A stretch of 7,761 nt of DNA from Spirochaetaceae bacterium (lineage in GTDB: Bacteria > Spirochaetota > Spirochaetia > DSM-2461): contig JAEINM010000182.1 of the NCBI GenBank assembly GCA_016342385.1, positions 1-7,761 on the forward strand, written 5' to 3'. How positions within the stretch are numbered: position 1 is the stretch's first letter; each line of letters opens with the position of its first letter. The notes under the pieces were generated by a model. That model saw only the letters and a program-made list of their open reading frames with translations, did not search any database and had not been told where the DNA came from. Positions 1-6,224 of the stretch are shown piece after piece. The position numbers and the translations under genes are program-made.

Positions 1-1425
1 TGTATTTTCCGCCAGTTTTCGTATTTCATCAGCAACGACAGAAAAGCCTCTTCCCGCATCACCGGCATGAGCGGCTTCTATAGCGGCATTCATAGCGAGG
101 AGATTGGTTTGCGCGGCTATTCCCGATATAAGCGTATTGATCTCGATCAAACTCTGAGAAAACTCGACAACATTAGAGACTGAAGAGACTGTCTGATTAA
201 TTTTCTCCTGGCCCGATGCAAATACACCGGTTATTTCCCTTGTTTTCTCTTTAACGATCCCCGTTCTTGTCGAGACTTCACTTATGGAAGCGATCATCTG
301 CTCTACAGCCGCAGAAGATTCAGCTACACTATTTGACTGTTCATCAATTTGCCCGACAACTACTGATAGATTTTTAGCCAGAGACTGACCAGTCGTCAGG
401 GCGACCTTAACACTTTCATATTCCTGCTTAATTGTTTCAGTCAAAGTTGTTATATTGTCGGAGATTACGGTTACCCCATCGGAAGAAGTCGTGACATTTT
501 CAAACAATTTATTTTGTAAACTATTCAAACTGCTGAACATATCACCGGTTTCCCGAAGATGCTCACAGATAATATCGCTGAATTTGTTTACACGGTGACT
601 TAACGTGGCAAACTCATCAACAGAAGATATATTAATTCTTTTTGTCAGATCTTTTTCACTGGAAACCATCTCCTCCAGCCTGTTATTGGCAATTCTGAAG
701 AGTAGCGCCGAGTTTTTTGCCCACCTGAGGACAAGAGGTACGGCCACTCCTAAAAAAATAAGGAAATAGGGGGTGGAAGATATTACGATGGTCTTAATAA
801 GTAATGTACTGCTGCCTATATCTGATTCCAGTTTAAGTATGAGCAAGAGAGTCAGAGAAGAGGCGAACAGCAAAGACATTACTGTCATAAATAATGGAAT
901 GATTATGTGCTTACTTCTCTGTCTCTGTATTAGCAGTGTATCGGAATAAACAGAAAAGTTTCTTGATGAAAGATATATGACAATTAGATTATCAAGTAAA
1001 ATATAGGAAAATCCCGCACTCAACATAAGGCAGGCAAAAACCAGAACCGAGTAAGACAGGACAAAGATGATTCCGATGTGTACAGAAAAGAGGAGAAATA
1101 GGGCAAGCACTGTTATATTTAAAACCGCTACGACAAGAAGGATTTCCAGTGTTTTCAAGGGAGAAGAACTGAGAGCACTCAAATAACTCTCATACTTTTC
1201 CCTTTCATGATTCGGAGGAATAGCTTTATCTGTAAAAAGATTGACCTTTGGCGTGACTATAAGATTCAGAAGGATCGGGGTAAGAATGGCCTGGACGAAT
1301 ATAAGGTTTAAGGCATGTCCTGTCCCCCCTCTTAAAAATTGTGAATATAAGATCAATGTCAAAGCACTGTTTACAAGAGCTGGAATTGTTATCACATTTA
1401 TTCGAAACCTGGTTTTTTCAGTCAT
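1..1425 (-). CDS. methyl-accepting chemotaxis protein, C-terminus beyond the left edge
   Basis: The minus strand is open for 475 codons from the ATG at 1425-1423 to the window edge. The last part reads as the MCP signalling hairpin tip: IAAQTNLLAMNAAIEAAHAG (about residues 436-455), then GRGFSVVADEIRKLAE. This region binds CheA/CheW at the inner membrane. The N-terminal ~235 residues are mostly hydrophobic, with about six membrane segments (roughly 10-28, 39-58, 92-114, 116-150, 173-198, 207-233). Residues ~234-285 look HAMP-like. No large periplasmic ligand domain is visible, so the sensed signal would be in the membrane, in short loops or inside the cell. The final helix and any methylation sites on it are cut off. 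The start is the first Met before the hydrophobic block; its ribosome site is weak (GCGAG). The gene is divergent from the BMC operon. A role in sensing the BMC substrate is only inference from position. Confidence 0.93.
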   Translation of the reverse strand, partial: MTEKTRFRINVITIPALVNSALTLILYSQFLRGGTGHALNLIFVQAILTPILLNLIVTPKVNLFTDKAIPPNHEREKYESYLSALSSSPLKTLEILLVVAVLNITVLALFLLFSVHIGIIFVLSYSVLVFACLMLSAGFSYILLDNLIVIYLSSRNFSVYSDTLLIQRQRSKHIIIPLFMTVMSLLFASSLTLLLILKLESDIGSSTLLIKTIVISSTPYFLIFLGVAVPLVLRWAKNSALLFRIANNRLEEMVSSEKDLTKRINISSVDEFATLSHRVNKFSDIICEHLRETGDMFSSLNSLQNKLFENVTTSSDGVTVISDNITTLTETIKQEYESVKVALTTGQSLAKNLSVVVGQIDEQSNSVAESSAAVEQMIASISEVSTRTGIVKEKTREITGVFASGQEKINQTVSSVSNVVEFSQSLIEINTLISGIAAQTNLLAMNAAIEAAHAGDAGRGFSVVADEIRKLAENT

Positions 1426-1677
1426 TTTTGTTAATCTCGCTTATTTAGGGATTTAATAGGTTTTCAACCATTACTGGAGGTTTAAAGCCTGATTCTCGAT
1501 TCTCTTATGTATAGGCCATAGCCATATTATTATATTTACATTAATTATAGAATTTCATTTCCCTTTTATTACTATTTTTTATGCAATTTTTTGTGAATAT
1601 TTGGAAAGACGGAATATCTTTTTTCAAAAGGGTACGGAAACTCTTCGGGGATCTTTTGCTTTATATTCAGGTTTTTC

Positions 1678-1706
1678 TTGACACAGAAGGTTTACTGAAT
1701 TAAACT
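1678..1706 (+). promoter_or_regulatory. sigma70-type promoter for the regulator and probably the BMC operon
   Basis: A perfect -35 hexamer TTGACA (1678-1683) is followed after 17 bases by TAAACT (1701-1706), which matches the -10 consensus at four of six positions. Transcription would begin near 1713, about 50 bases before the GntR start codon and directly beside the repeat at 1716-1739. It is the best promoter-like match I saw on this strand before the operon. Confidence 0.6.
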
Positions 1707-1715
1707 TTGGCTAGG

Positions 1716-1739
1716 CCACCAGATAACCACCAACTGGTG
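1716..1739 (+). promoter_or_regulatory. candidate GntR operator, nested direct and inverted repeats
   Basis: CCACCA occurs at 1716-1721 and again at 1727-1732, one helical turn (11 bases) apart. CACCA at 1728-1732 is mirrored by TGGTG at 1735-1739 across a 2-base spacer. The longer arm CACCAG (1717-1722) also pairs with CTGGTG (1734-1739). The block sits immediately downstream of the predicted transcription start, where a bound repressor would block the promoter. Autoregulation by the adjacent HutC-type protein is the natural reading, but the operator is inferred from position and symmetry only. Confidence 0.45.
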
Positions 1740-1753
1740 AACTATGTAAATAT

Positions 1754-1756
1754 AGG
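1754..1756 (+). promoter_or_regulatory. weak Shine-Dalgarno that decides the GntR start
   Basis: AGG lies 6 bases before the ATG at 1763. It directly abuts the alternative in-frame TTG at 1757, leaving no spacing for that codon. ATG 1763 is therefore preferred. The site is much weaker than the AAGGAGGA before the first shell gene, consistent with low regulator output. Confidence 0.5.
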
Positions 1757-1762
1757 TTGAAA

Positions 1763-2542
1763 ATGAAAATAGTAAAAGAACCGATCTATCAGCAGTTGAT
1801 AAAAATCCTCAGATCTCTGATACAAAGCAGAGAATATGATATTGGGGATCAGTTTCTGACGGAAAGTGAAATCTGCACGCAATATGAAATAAGTAAAAAT
1901 ACAGTCAACAAAGCTGTGACCAGCCTTATTAGTGAAGGACTACTGGAATTTAGAAAAGGTCTCGGAACTTTTATACGATTAAAAAACAGTCAATATGACC
2001 TGCATTCGCTCATCAGTTTTACAAAAATGGCCGAGTCAATAGGGAAAAAGCCATCAACAGAGGTTCTTGAATTTAAAAAGATCTCCAGTGATGAAGTTAG
2101 TCGTGAAGTACGCTCCGCTCTTCAGGTCATGGAAACAAAGCCACTCTACTATATGAAAAGACTGAGACTTCTGGAAGGCAAGCCCTCTATTATTGAAACC
2201 CGGTATGTTGATGAGTCCCTCTCTCCGGGACTGAAAAAAAGTGATGTATCCCGTTCCATCATTGCCATGTGGATGGACAAATACAATCTTGAACTGGCAG
2301 GTGCCGATCAGACTTTGCGGGCTGTTCTTTTAAGTGATGAAAATGCGCGTCTCCTGAAGGAGAGGACAGGAGATCCTGCCATAGAAAGAGAATCCACAGG
2401 CTTTATTGAGAATGGAAAACCACTTTGGTTTGAAAGAACACTATTCTGTGGAAAAGATTATGTCTTCAGATTCAGAATCGAATCACTTAATGTAGCTCAT
2501 ACAGCTAAAAGTGTTTTTGTTGGAGATCTGGATTCTGATTGA
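1763..2542 (+). CDS. GntR/HutC-family transcriptional regulator
   Basis: A 259-residue protein in the usual size range of the family. Residues ~1-70 form the winged helix-turn-helix: PIYQQLIKILRSLI, then GDQFLTESEICTQYEISKNT, then a helix through VNKAVTSLISEGLL and the wing KGLGTFI. Residues ~80-245 match the UTRA effector-binding domain typical of HutC-type GntR proteins, including LEGKPSIIETRYVDE and ENGKPLWFERTLF. UTRA domains commonly bind small metabolites such as sugar phosphates. With DeoC and RpiB downstream, a pentose phosphate is a reasonable but unproven effector. The gene lies 89 bases before the first shell gene on the same strand, so it is probably the local regulator. An in-frame TTG two codons upstream (1757) is a less likely start because of its ribosome-site spacing. 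Confidence 0.93.
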   Translation: MKIVKEPIYQQLIKILRSLIQSREYDIGDQFLTESEICTQYEISKNTVNKAVTSLISEGLLEFRKGLGTFIRLKNSQYDLHSLISFTKMAESIGKKPSTEVLEFKKISSDEVSREVRSALQVMETKPLYYMKRLRLLEGKPSIIETRYVDESLSPGLKKSDVSRSIIAMWMDKYNLELAGADQTLRAVLLSDENARLLKERTGDPAIERESTGFIENGKPLWFERTLFCGKDYVFRFRIESLNVAHTAKSVFVGDLDSD

Positions 2543-2548
2543 TATATA
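2520..2548 (+). promoter_or_regulatory. possible weak second promoter before the shell genes
   Basis: TATATA (2543-2548) is preceded by TG one base away, an extended -10 arrangement. TTGGAG (2520-2525), a three-of-six match to the -35 consensus, lies 17 bases upstream. It would start a transcript near 2555, just ahead of the leader hairpins, letting shell genes be made independently of the regulator. The match is poor and could be chance in AT-rich DNA. Confidence 0.22.
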
Positions 2549-2563
2549 GAGATTTTTTTTAAA

Positions 2564-2628
2564 AGATGATAAAAAGGCGATCCCGGTCAGGACTCCTTTT
2601 CTATCATCTGAAGATATGAAAAGGAGGA
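2564..2628 (+). promoter_or_regulatory. leader RNA with two mutually exclusive hairpins over the shell-gene ribosome site
   Basis: Hairpin A: 2564-2577 (AGATGATA then AAAAGG) pairs with 2595-2609 (CCTTTT, bulged C2601, TATCATCT). This gives 14 pairs around a 17-base loop, in which TCC (2581-2583) can also pair with GGA (2590-2592). Hairpin B: CTCCTTTTC (2593-2601) pairs perfectly with GAAAAGGAG (2618-2626), and TATC (2602-2605) with GATA (2613-2616) past one bulged T2617. This gives 13 pairs and a 7-base loop. B hides most of the AAGGAGGA ribosome site (2621-2628). Both use 2595-2605, so they cannot coexist. A forms first during transcription and leaves the site open. There is no trailing U-run, so neither is an intrinsic terminator on the + strand. 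The pairing is seen in the sequence; switching is inference. Confidence 0.5.
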
Positions 2629-2631
2629 AAT

Positions 2632-2925
2632 ATGGCGGAAATAACACAGGATGCTCTGGGGATGATTGAAACGAGAGGTTTCGCAGGTATCGTAGAAGCA
2701 TCGGATGCCATGGTTAAGGCGGCTCAAGTCGAGTTAATAGGAACTGTAAAAATCGGAGGCGGATATATAACAGCAATAGTCCGGGGTGATGTGGCCGCAG
2801 TGAAGGCTGCCGTTGATGCGGGAGTCAGAGCCGCGGAAAAAGTGGGAGAGATAGTTTCGACTCATGTGATTCCAAGACCGCATTCATCGGTTGATTCTGT
2901 TTTACCACTGGGGAGAAATTCATGA
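2632..2925 (+). CDS. BMC-H hexameric shell protein (PduA/CcmK-like), copy 1
   Basis: A 97-residue single BMC (Pfam00936-type) domain of normal length. It forms hexamers that tile the shell facets. It opens with ALGMIETRG (8-16), continues with the helix around EASDAMVKAAQVELIG (22-37) carrying the conserved edge lysine K29, and then the pore loop KIGGG (40-44), RGDVAAVKAAVDAG and the STHVIPRP edge motif (76-83). The pore triplet is GGG where Salmonella PduA has GSG. It is the first structural gene, with a strong AAGGAGGA ribosome site 4-5 bases before the ATG, as expected for an abundant shell component. Its stop overlaps the next start (ATGA). By hand alignment about 72 of 97 positions match the second BMC-H. 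Confidence 0.97.
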   Translation: MAEITQDALGMIETRGFAGIVEASDAMVKAAQVELIGTVKIGGGYITAIVRGDVAAVKAAVDAGVRAAEKVGEIVSTHVIPRPHSSVDSVLPLGRNS

Positions 2926-3548
2926 GCAATATTGATTTAAGAACGTATATTTTTCTGGATTCACTCCAGAGACAGATGGCTTCTTTCATCTCGACAATTT
3001 CCAGAGGATACCTGCCTGTATCGGGTCAGGCATGCTGTATTGTGGAAATCGCACCGGGAATTGAAATTAACAGATTGACAGATATCGCTCTAAAGGCAAC
3101 CAATGTTACACCGGGGCTCCAGGTAGTAGAGAGATCTTTTGGTATGCTGGAGGTGCATTCAGACAGTCAGGGGGATGCCCGCATGGCGGGAGAAGCTATG
3201 CTGCGGGAACTGGGAAAAACGGAATCGGACAGCCTGAAACCTAAAATACTGACAAGTCAGCTGATTAAAAACATCGAGGATCATCACGCACAGCTAATCA
3301 ACAAAGTTCGCTATGGGAACATGGTACTTAAAGGAGATACCCTTTATGTACTGGAAATTGAACCAGCGGGATACGCTTATTATGCTGCGAATGAAGCCGA
3401 GAAGACTTCCGATATCAACATCGTCAATGTAAGCGGGATAGGAAAGTTTGGAAGAGTGTATATTGCCGGAGATGAAGCGGAAGTTCTGGAAGCCCGAAGA
3501 GTGGTGGAAGAACGGTTGAACTCTTTACCCGGTCGTGAAATTAAATAG
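2922..3548 (+). CDS. BMC-T shell protein, permuted double-domain (gated trimer type)
   Basis: A 208-residue protein with two BMC folds in tandem, so three copies make a pseudohexamer. Each half begins with a strand/helix block that standard BMC domains carry at the C-terminus: LRTYIFLDSLQRQ (6-18) in the first, KILTSQLIKNIEDHHAQ (108-124) in the second. The core follows in each: VEIAPG..LTDIALKAT (41-60) and LEIEPAG..AANEAEK (144-161). This matches the circularly permuted class exemplified by CsoS1D and, from memory, the Haliangium ochraceum trimer Hoch_5816, in which two trimers stack and the central pore opens and closes. The adjacent E70-R71 of VVERSFG appear equivalent to the Glu-Arg pair that gates CsoS1D. 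It probably lets larger molecules such as cofactors or sugar phosphates through. Translation is coupled to the preceding BMC-H by a 4-base overlap. Confidence 0.93.
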   Translation: MSNIDLRTYIFLDSLQRQMASFISTISRGYLPVSGQACCIVEIAPGIEINRLTDIALKATNVTPGLQVVERSFGMLEVHSDSQGDARMAGEAMLRELGKTESDSLKPKILTSQLIKNIEDHHAQLINKVRYGNMVLKGDTLYVLEIEPAGYAYYAANEAEKTSDINIVNVSGIGKFGRVYIAGDEAEVLEARRVVEERLNSLPGREIK

Positions 3549-3559
3549 GAGAACTAAAT

Positions 3560-3865
3560 ATGTCAGATAGAACAATTGAAGCACTGGGAATGATAGAGAC
3601 AAGAGGCTTTACCGCTATGGTCGAAGCTTCTGATGCCATGGTGAAAGCCGCTCAGGTTGAGCTTATAGGATATGAGCAGATCGGCGGAGGATTTGTCACT
3701 GCTGTTGTCCGCGGAGATGTGGCTGCCGTAAGGGCTGCTGTAGAAGCTGGGGTAAGTGCCGCTCAAAAAGTGGGAGAAATTATATCCACTCATGTTATAC
3801 CAAGGCCTAACAATGCCGTTGATGCGGTGCTGCCTCTTGGAAGAACACCTGCTAAAAAAAAGTAA
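3560..3865 (+). CDS. BMC-H hexameric shell protein (PduA/CcmK-like), copy 2
   Basis: A 101-residue single BMC domain closely related to the first BMC-H: the same MIETRGF, EASDAMVKAAQVELIG, IGGG pore loop, RGDVAAV and STHVIPRP blocks. It differs near the pore (YEQ at 38-40 instead of TVK, replacing a positive residue with Gln and adding a Glu) and at the C-terminus, which ends in a basic PAKKK tail. The paralogs differ at many third codon positions, so this is not a recent duplication. AGGAG lies about 8 bases before the ATG, 11 bases after the BMC-T stop. It is a major facet component and may form mixed hexamers or sheets with copy 1. Confidence 0.97.
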   Translation: MSDRTIEALGMIETRGFTAMVEASDAMVKAAQVELIGYEQIGGGFVTAVVRGDVAAVRAAVEAGVSAAQKVGEIISTHVIPRPNNAVDAVLPLGRTPAKKK

Positions 3866-3866
3866 T

Positions 3867-3872
3867 GGGAGG
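3867..3872 (+). promoter_or_regulatory. Shine-Dalgarno that fixes the start of the first BMC-P
   Basis: GGGAGG ends 6 bases before the ATG at 3879. The reading frame is open further upstream (ATG at 3756), but that extension lies inside the second BMC-H gene and does not resemble any BMC-P. This site and family length place the start at 3879. Confidence 0.8.
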
Positions 3873-3878
3873 TTCAAA

Positions 3879-4181
3879 ATGCTTATTGCACGAGTAAGCG
3901 GCACAATTGTTGCCACTCAGAAGACAGAAAACCTCAGCGGCATGAAACTTCTCCTTCTTGAAAAACTGGATGTTGCGACGATGAAGGGGAAAAATGACTT
4001 CCTTGTCGCCCTTGATGCAGTCGGTGCGAATGTTGGTGAAGTTGTTTTTTATGTTACAGGAAGCAGCGCCCGTTTAACCGATACATCGAAGGGGAAACCA
4101 ACAGATTCCACTATTACGGGTATTGTTGACAACATAGAAAAAGAGGGTCAGCTCATCTATCGGAAAAGTGAGGAAATCTGA
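3879..4181 (+). CDS. BMC-P pentameric vertex protein (EutN/CcmL family), copy 1
   Basis: 100 residues, normal for this family, whose pentamers cap the vertices of the icosahedral shell. It shows the usual order: MLIARVSGTIVATQK at the N-terminus, LLLLEKLD, then FLVALDAVGANVGEVVFYV, the classical GSSAR motif (about residue 61), and the final strand ITGIVDNIE. Of the four BMC-P genes here this is the most canonical. It follows the second BMC-H by 13 bases and its TGA shares one base with the next ATG (TGATG), so the two pentamer genes are translationally coupled. Confidence 0.95.
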   Translation: MLIARVSGTIVATQKTENLSGMKLLLLEKLDVATMKGKNDFLVALDAVGANVGEVVFYVTGSSARLTDTSKGKPTDSTITGIVDNIEKEGQLIYRKSEEI

Positions 4182-4468
4182 TGATTTTCGGAAGAGTTGC
4201 CGGTACTGTTATCAGTAGGGAAAAAGCGGATAAACTGACAGGAGCCAGATATAGGCTTATTGAGAAATGCGATCAGAAGGGAACAGAACTCAATGACTTT
4301 CTGGTCGCCCTCGATATGGTGAACAGCAGTGAAAATGATGTGGTATTACTGGCTCAGGGAAGTTCCTGCAGCTGGACTGATATTACAAAAAATAAAGCGG
4401 TAGATGCCATAATTGTCGGTATTGTCGATTTAATTGACGAAAAAGGAAAACTTACCTATAAACGGTAG
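4181..4468 (+). CDS. BMC-P pentameric vertex protein (EutN/CcmL family), copy 2
   Basis: 95 residues with the same fold signature as the preceding gene: MIFGRVAGTVISREK, YRLIEKCD, NDFLVALDMV, then GSSCSW in place of GSSAR, and the terminal IIVGIVDLIDEKGKL. It is clearly a paralog of copy 1, from which it is separated by a 1-base stop/start overlap. The change at the GSSAR site alters a conserved turn of the pentamer. It may be specialised for a vertex position or partner, or simply be divergent. It precedes the aldehyde dehydrogenase by 15 bases. Confidence 0.94.
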   Translation: MIFGRVAGTVISREKADKLTGARYRLIEKCDQKGTELNDFLVALDMVNSSENDVVLLAQGSSCSWTDITKNKAVDAIIVGIVDLIDEKGKLTYKR

Positions 4469-4483
4469 GCTCTGGAGAATAAA

Positions 4484-5932
4484 ATGGAAGGTTTAAAAGA
4501 GAGTCTGCATGAAATTATTGCAGAAGTTCTAAAAAGTTATGACCTGACTCAAATGACAGATAATCAGAAAGCGGGAGAAACAGCTCCCCCGGAAGTGTTT
4601 CAATCCGGTCCGGGGATTTTTACAACCATGGAAGAGGCTGTACAGGCGGCTGTTATTGCACAGCGGGAATTAATATTGATGCCCCTTTCCAAAAGGAAGG
4701 AGATTATCCAGGCTATTCGAGATGTTGTGATACAGAACAGAGAGATTCTCTCAATCAATGCTGCGGAAGAAACCGGATTTGGCCGCATAGAGGATAAAAT
4801 AATCAAACACGTCCTCGCCGCTTCAAAAACCCCCGGGGTGGAAGATCTCGAACCGGAAGCATTCAGTGATGAACATGGCCTGACACTGGTGGAAAAAGCA
4901 CCCTATGGTGTTATTGGATCGATTATCCCCAGCACGAATCCCACATCAACGGTCACATCAAATGGAATTGGTATGATAGCGGCAGGAAATGCCGTGGTCT
5001 TCAACCCCCACCCTTATGCCAGAAAAGTATCCTGTCAGATTATTACCATGATCAATACAGCCATTGTTGCAGCCGGAGGTCCGGTAAACCTGATGACATC
5101 AATAGTGAAACCCGGCATAGAATCAGCCAATGAACTGATGACTCATAAAAACATATCCATCCTGGTTGTGACCGGCGGTCCGGCAGTTGTCAAAGTAGCC
5201 ATGAATAGCGGAAAAAAAGTCATTGCCGCAGGACCGGGAAATCCTCCCTGTGTTGTCGATGAAACAGCTGATCTTGTCAAAGCGGGAAAAGATATAGTCA
5301 ATGGTGCCAGCTTTGATAACAACATTATCTGTATCTGTGAAAAGGAAGTTATCGTTGTAGAATCTGTTGCGGATCGCCTTAAAGAAGAGATGAAAAAGAA
5401 CGGGGCTTACGAGCTTACGGGCCAGCAGATAAGTGAAATTACAAAACTTGTCGTATCACGGGCAGGCTGCCCCGGCAAGGAAGGGGTCATCAATAAAGAT
5501 TATGTCGGAAAATCTGCCCGGGACATTGCCAGTGCCATAGGGGTTGAGATACCCGATTCAGCAAAATTACTACTTTGTGAAGTGCCGACAGATCATCCCC
5601 TTATATGGACAGAGCAGCTAATGCCCGTCCTGCCATTAACCAGAGTAGACAATGTTGATACAGCCATTGATCTGGCTGTCTCATGCGAACACGGATTCCG
5701 ACATACCGCAATGATGCACTCTCGCAACATTGAGAAATTATCAAAAATGGCAAAAGTTATGAATTGTTCTCTTTTTATAAAAAACGGTCCAAGTTATGCG
5801 GGTCTGGCTCAAGGCGGTGCGGGATTTACATCTTTTACCATTGCCAGTCCTACAGGTGAAGGACTGACGAGAGCCAGAACGTTTACACGGGAAAGAAGAT
5901 GTACTCTCGTTGATTATTTCAGAATTGTGTGA
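4484..5932 (+). CDS. CoA-acylating aldehyde dehydrogenase (PduP/EutE family) with encapsulation helix
   Basis: 482 residues, close to PduP/EutE length. It converts an aldehyde, NAD+ and CoA to acyl-CoA and NADH inside the shell; with DeoC nearby the aldehyde is most likely acetaldehyde. Landmarks are IPSTNPT (148-154), AAGPGNPP (248-255), FDNNIICICEKEV (277-289) with catalytic Cys283, and the C-terminal GAGFTSFTIASPTGEG. A second Cys285 lies two residues after the catalytic one. Residues ~3-20 (GLKESLHEIIAEVLKSYD) form an amphipathic helix, followed by a Gly/Pro/Ser-containing linker to about residue 44. This is the typical layout of a BMC encapsulation peptide, as in PduP. The ribosome site is GGAG before the ATG. 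The gene sits between two pairs of BMC-P genes. PduP versus EutE naming cannot be settled from sequence alone. Confidence 0.95.
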   Translation: MEGLKESLHEIIAEVLKSYDLTQMTDNQKAGETAPPEVFQSGPGIFTTMEEAVQAAVIAQRELILMPLSKRKEIIQAIRDVVIQNREILSINAAEETGFGRIEDKIIKHVLAASKTPGVEDLEPEAFSDEHGLTLVEKAPYGVIGSIIPSTNPTSTVTSNGIGMIAAGNAVVFNPHPYARKVSCQIITMINTAIVAAGGPVNLMTSIVKPGIESANELMTHKNISILVVTGGPAVVKVAMNSGKKVIAAGPGNPPCVVDETADLVKAGKDIVNGASFDNNIICICEKEVIVVESVADRLKEEMKKNGAYELTGQQISEITKLVVSRAGCPGKEGVINKDYVGKSARDIASAIGVEIPDSAKLLLCEVPTDHPLIWTEQLMPVLPLTRVDNVDTAIDLAVSCEHGFRHTAMMHSRNIEKLSKMAKVMNCSLFIKNGPSYAGLAQGGAGFTSFTIASPTGEGLTRARTFTRERRCTLVDYFRIV

Positions 5933-5945
5933 CCAGAGGTAAAAT

Positions 5946-6224
5946 ATGAAACTGGGAAAAGTGATCGGACGTGTTGTGTGCAGCGAAAAATTGAGTTATT
6001 TTGATGGGCTGAAACTCCTGCTCCTACAACCTATAGATGAAGAACGGGAAGAATATGGGTCAGCTCTTGTTGCCTTCGATACAGTACAGGCCGGTGAAGG
6101 TGATATTGTTATGTATGAAGGGGGAAAAGAAGCTGCCAAGTCTCTTCCTAATTGGTTTAATCCTGGCGATGCATCAATAATTGGGATTGTTGATAATATA
6201 AATCTGCAGGATGGTTCCTTATGA
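5946..6224 (+). CDS. BMC-P pentameric vertex protein (EutN/CcmL family), copy 3
   Basis: 92 residues: MKLGKVIGRVVCSEK, LKLLLLQPID, then ALVAFDTVQAGEGDIVMY and SIIGIVDNI at the end, all typical of the pentamer fold. The GSSAR motif is absent; the matching place reads EGGKEAAKSL, and the following segment (PNWFNPGDA) differs from all the other copies. It is preceded by AGAGG 6 bases before the ATG, 13 bases after the dehydrogenase, and overlaps the next gene by 4 bases (ATGA). It is a divergent vertex paralog that probably caps a subset of vertices or replaces others under some conditions. Confidence 0.93.
   Translation: MKLGKVIGRVVCSEKLSYFDGLKLLLLQPIDEEREEYGSALVAFDTVQAGEGDIVMYEGGKEAAKSLPNWFNPGDASIIGIVDNINLQDGSL

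Larger units (their letters stand above)
1426..1762. other. divergent intergenic region, MCP / GntR regulator
   Basis: About 340 bases with no credible gene. The left two thirds are very AT-rich. On the minus strand, a perfect TATAAT (positions 1549-1544), about 120 bases before the MCP start, could be its -10 box, but no good -35 lies at the right distance. I did not find a convincing sigma28-type chemotaxis promoter. The right part holds the + strand promoter and operator-like repeat listed separately. The two genes could share regulation, though nothing in the sequence proves it. Confidence 0.7.

Noticed and set aside
1241..1456. 71-codon + strand reading frame in the first gene region
   Set aside because: It lies opposite the N-terminal coding part of the chemoreceptor and matches no family; the minus strand gives a clear MCP over the same bases.
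1511..1549. AT-rich palindromic patches (GGCCATAGCC, TATTATTATA) as further operators or an origin
   Set aside because: Short imperfect symmetry is expected in such AT-rich DNA; no iterons, DnaA boxes or matching repeats support a function.
2564..2609. The leader hairpin as an intrinsic terminator
   Set aside because: On the + strand no U-run follows the 3' arm; the T-run (2553-2560) lies before the stem. A terminator for minus-strand reading is imaginable but no minus-strand gene ends here.
3756..3878. Upstream extension of the first BMC-P frame
   Set aside because: It overlaps the end of the second BMC-H in another frame, has no BMC-P resemblance, and GGGAGG is correctly spaced for the ATG at 3879.
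3563..3916. 117-codon minus-strand frame opposite the second BMC-H
   Set aside because: Antisense shadow of a strongly conserved shell gene; no family resemblance.
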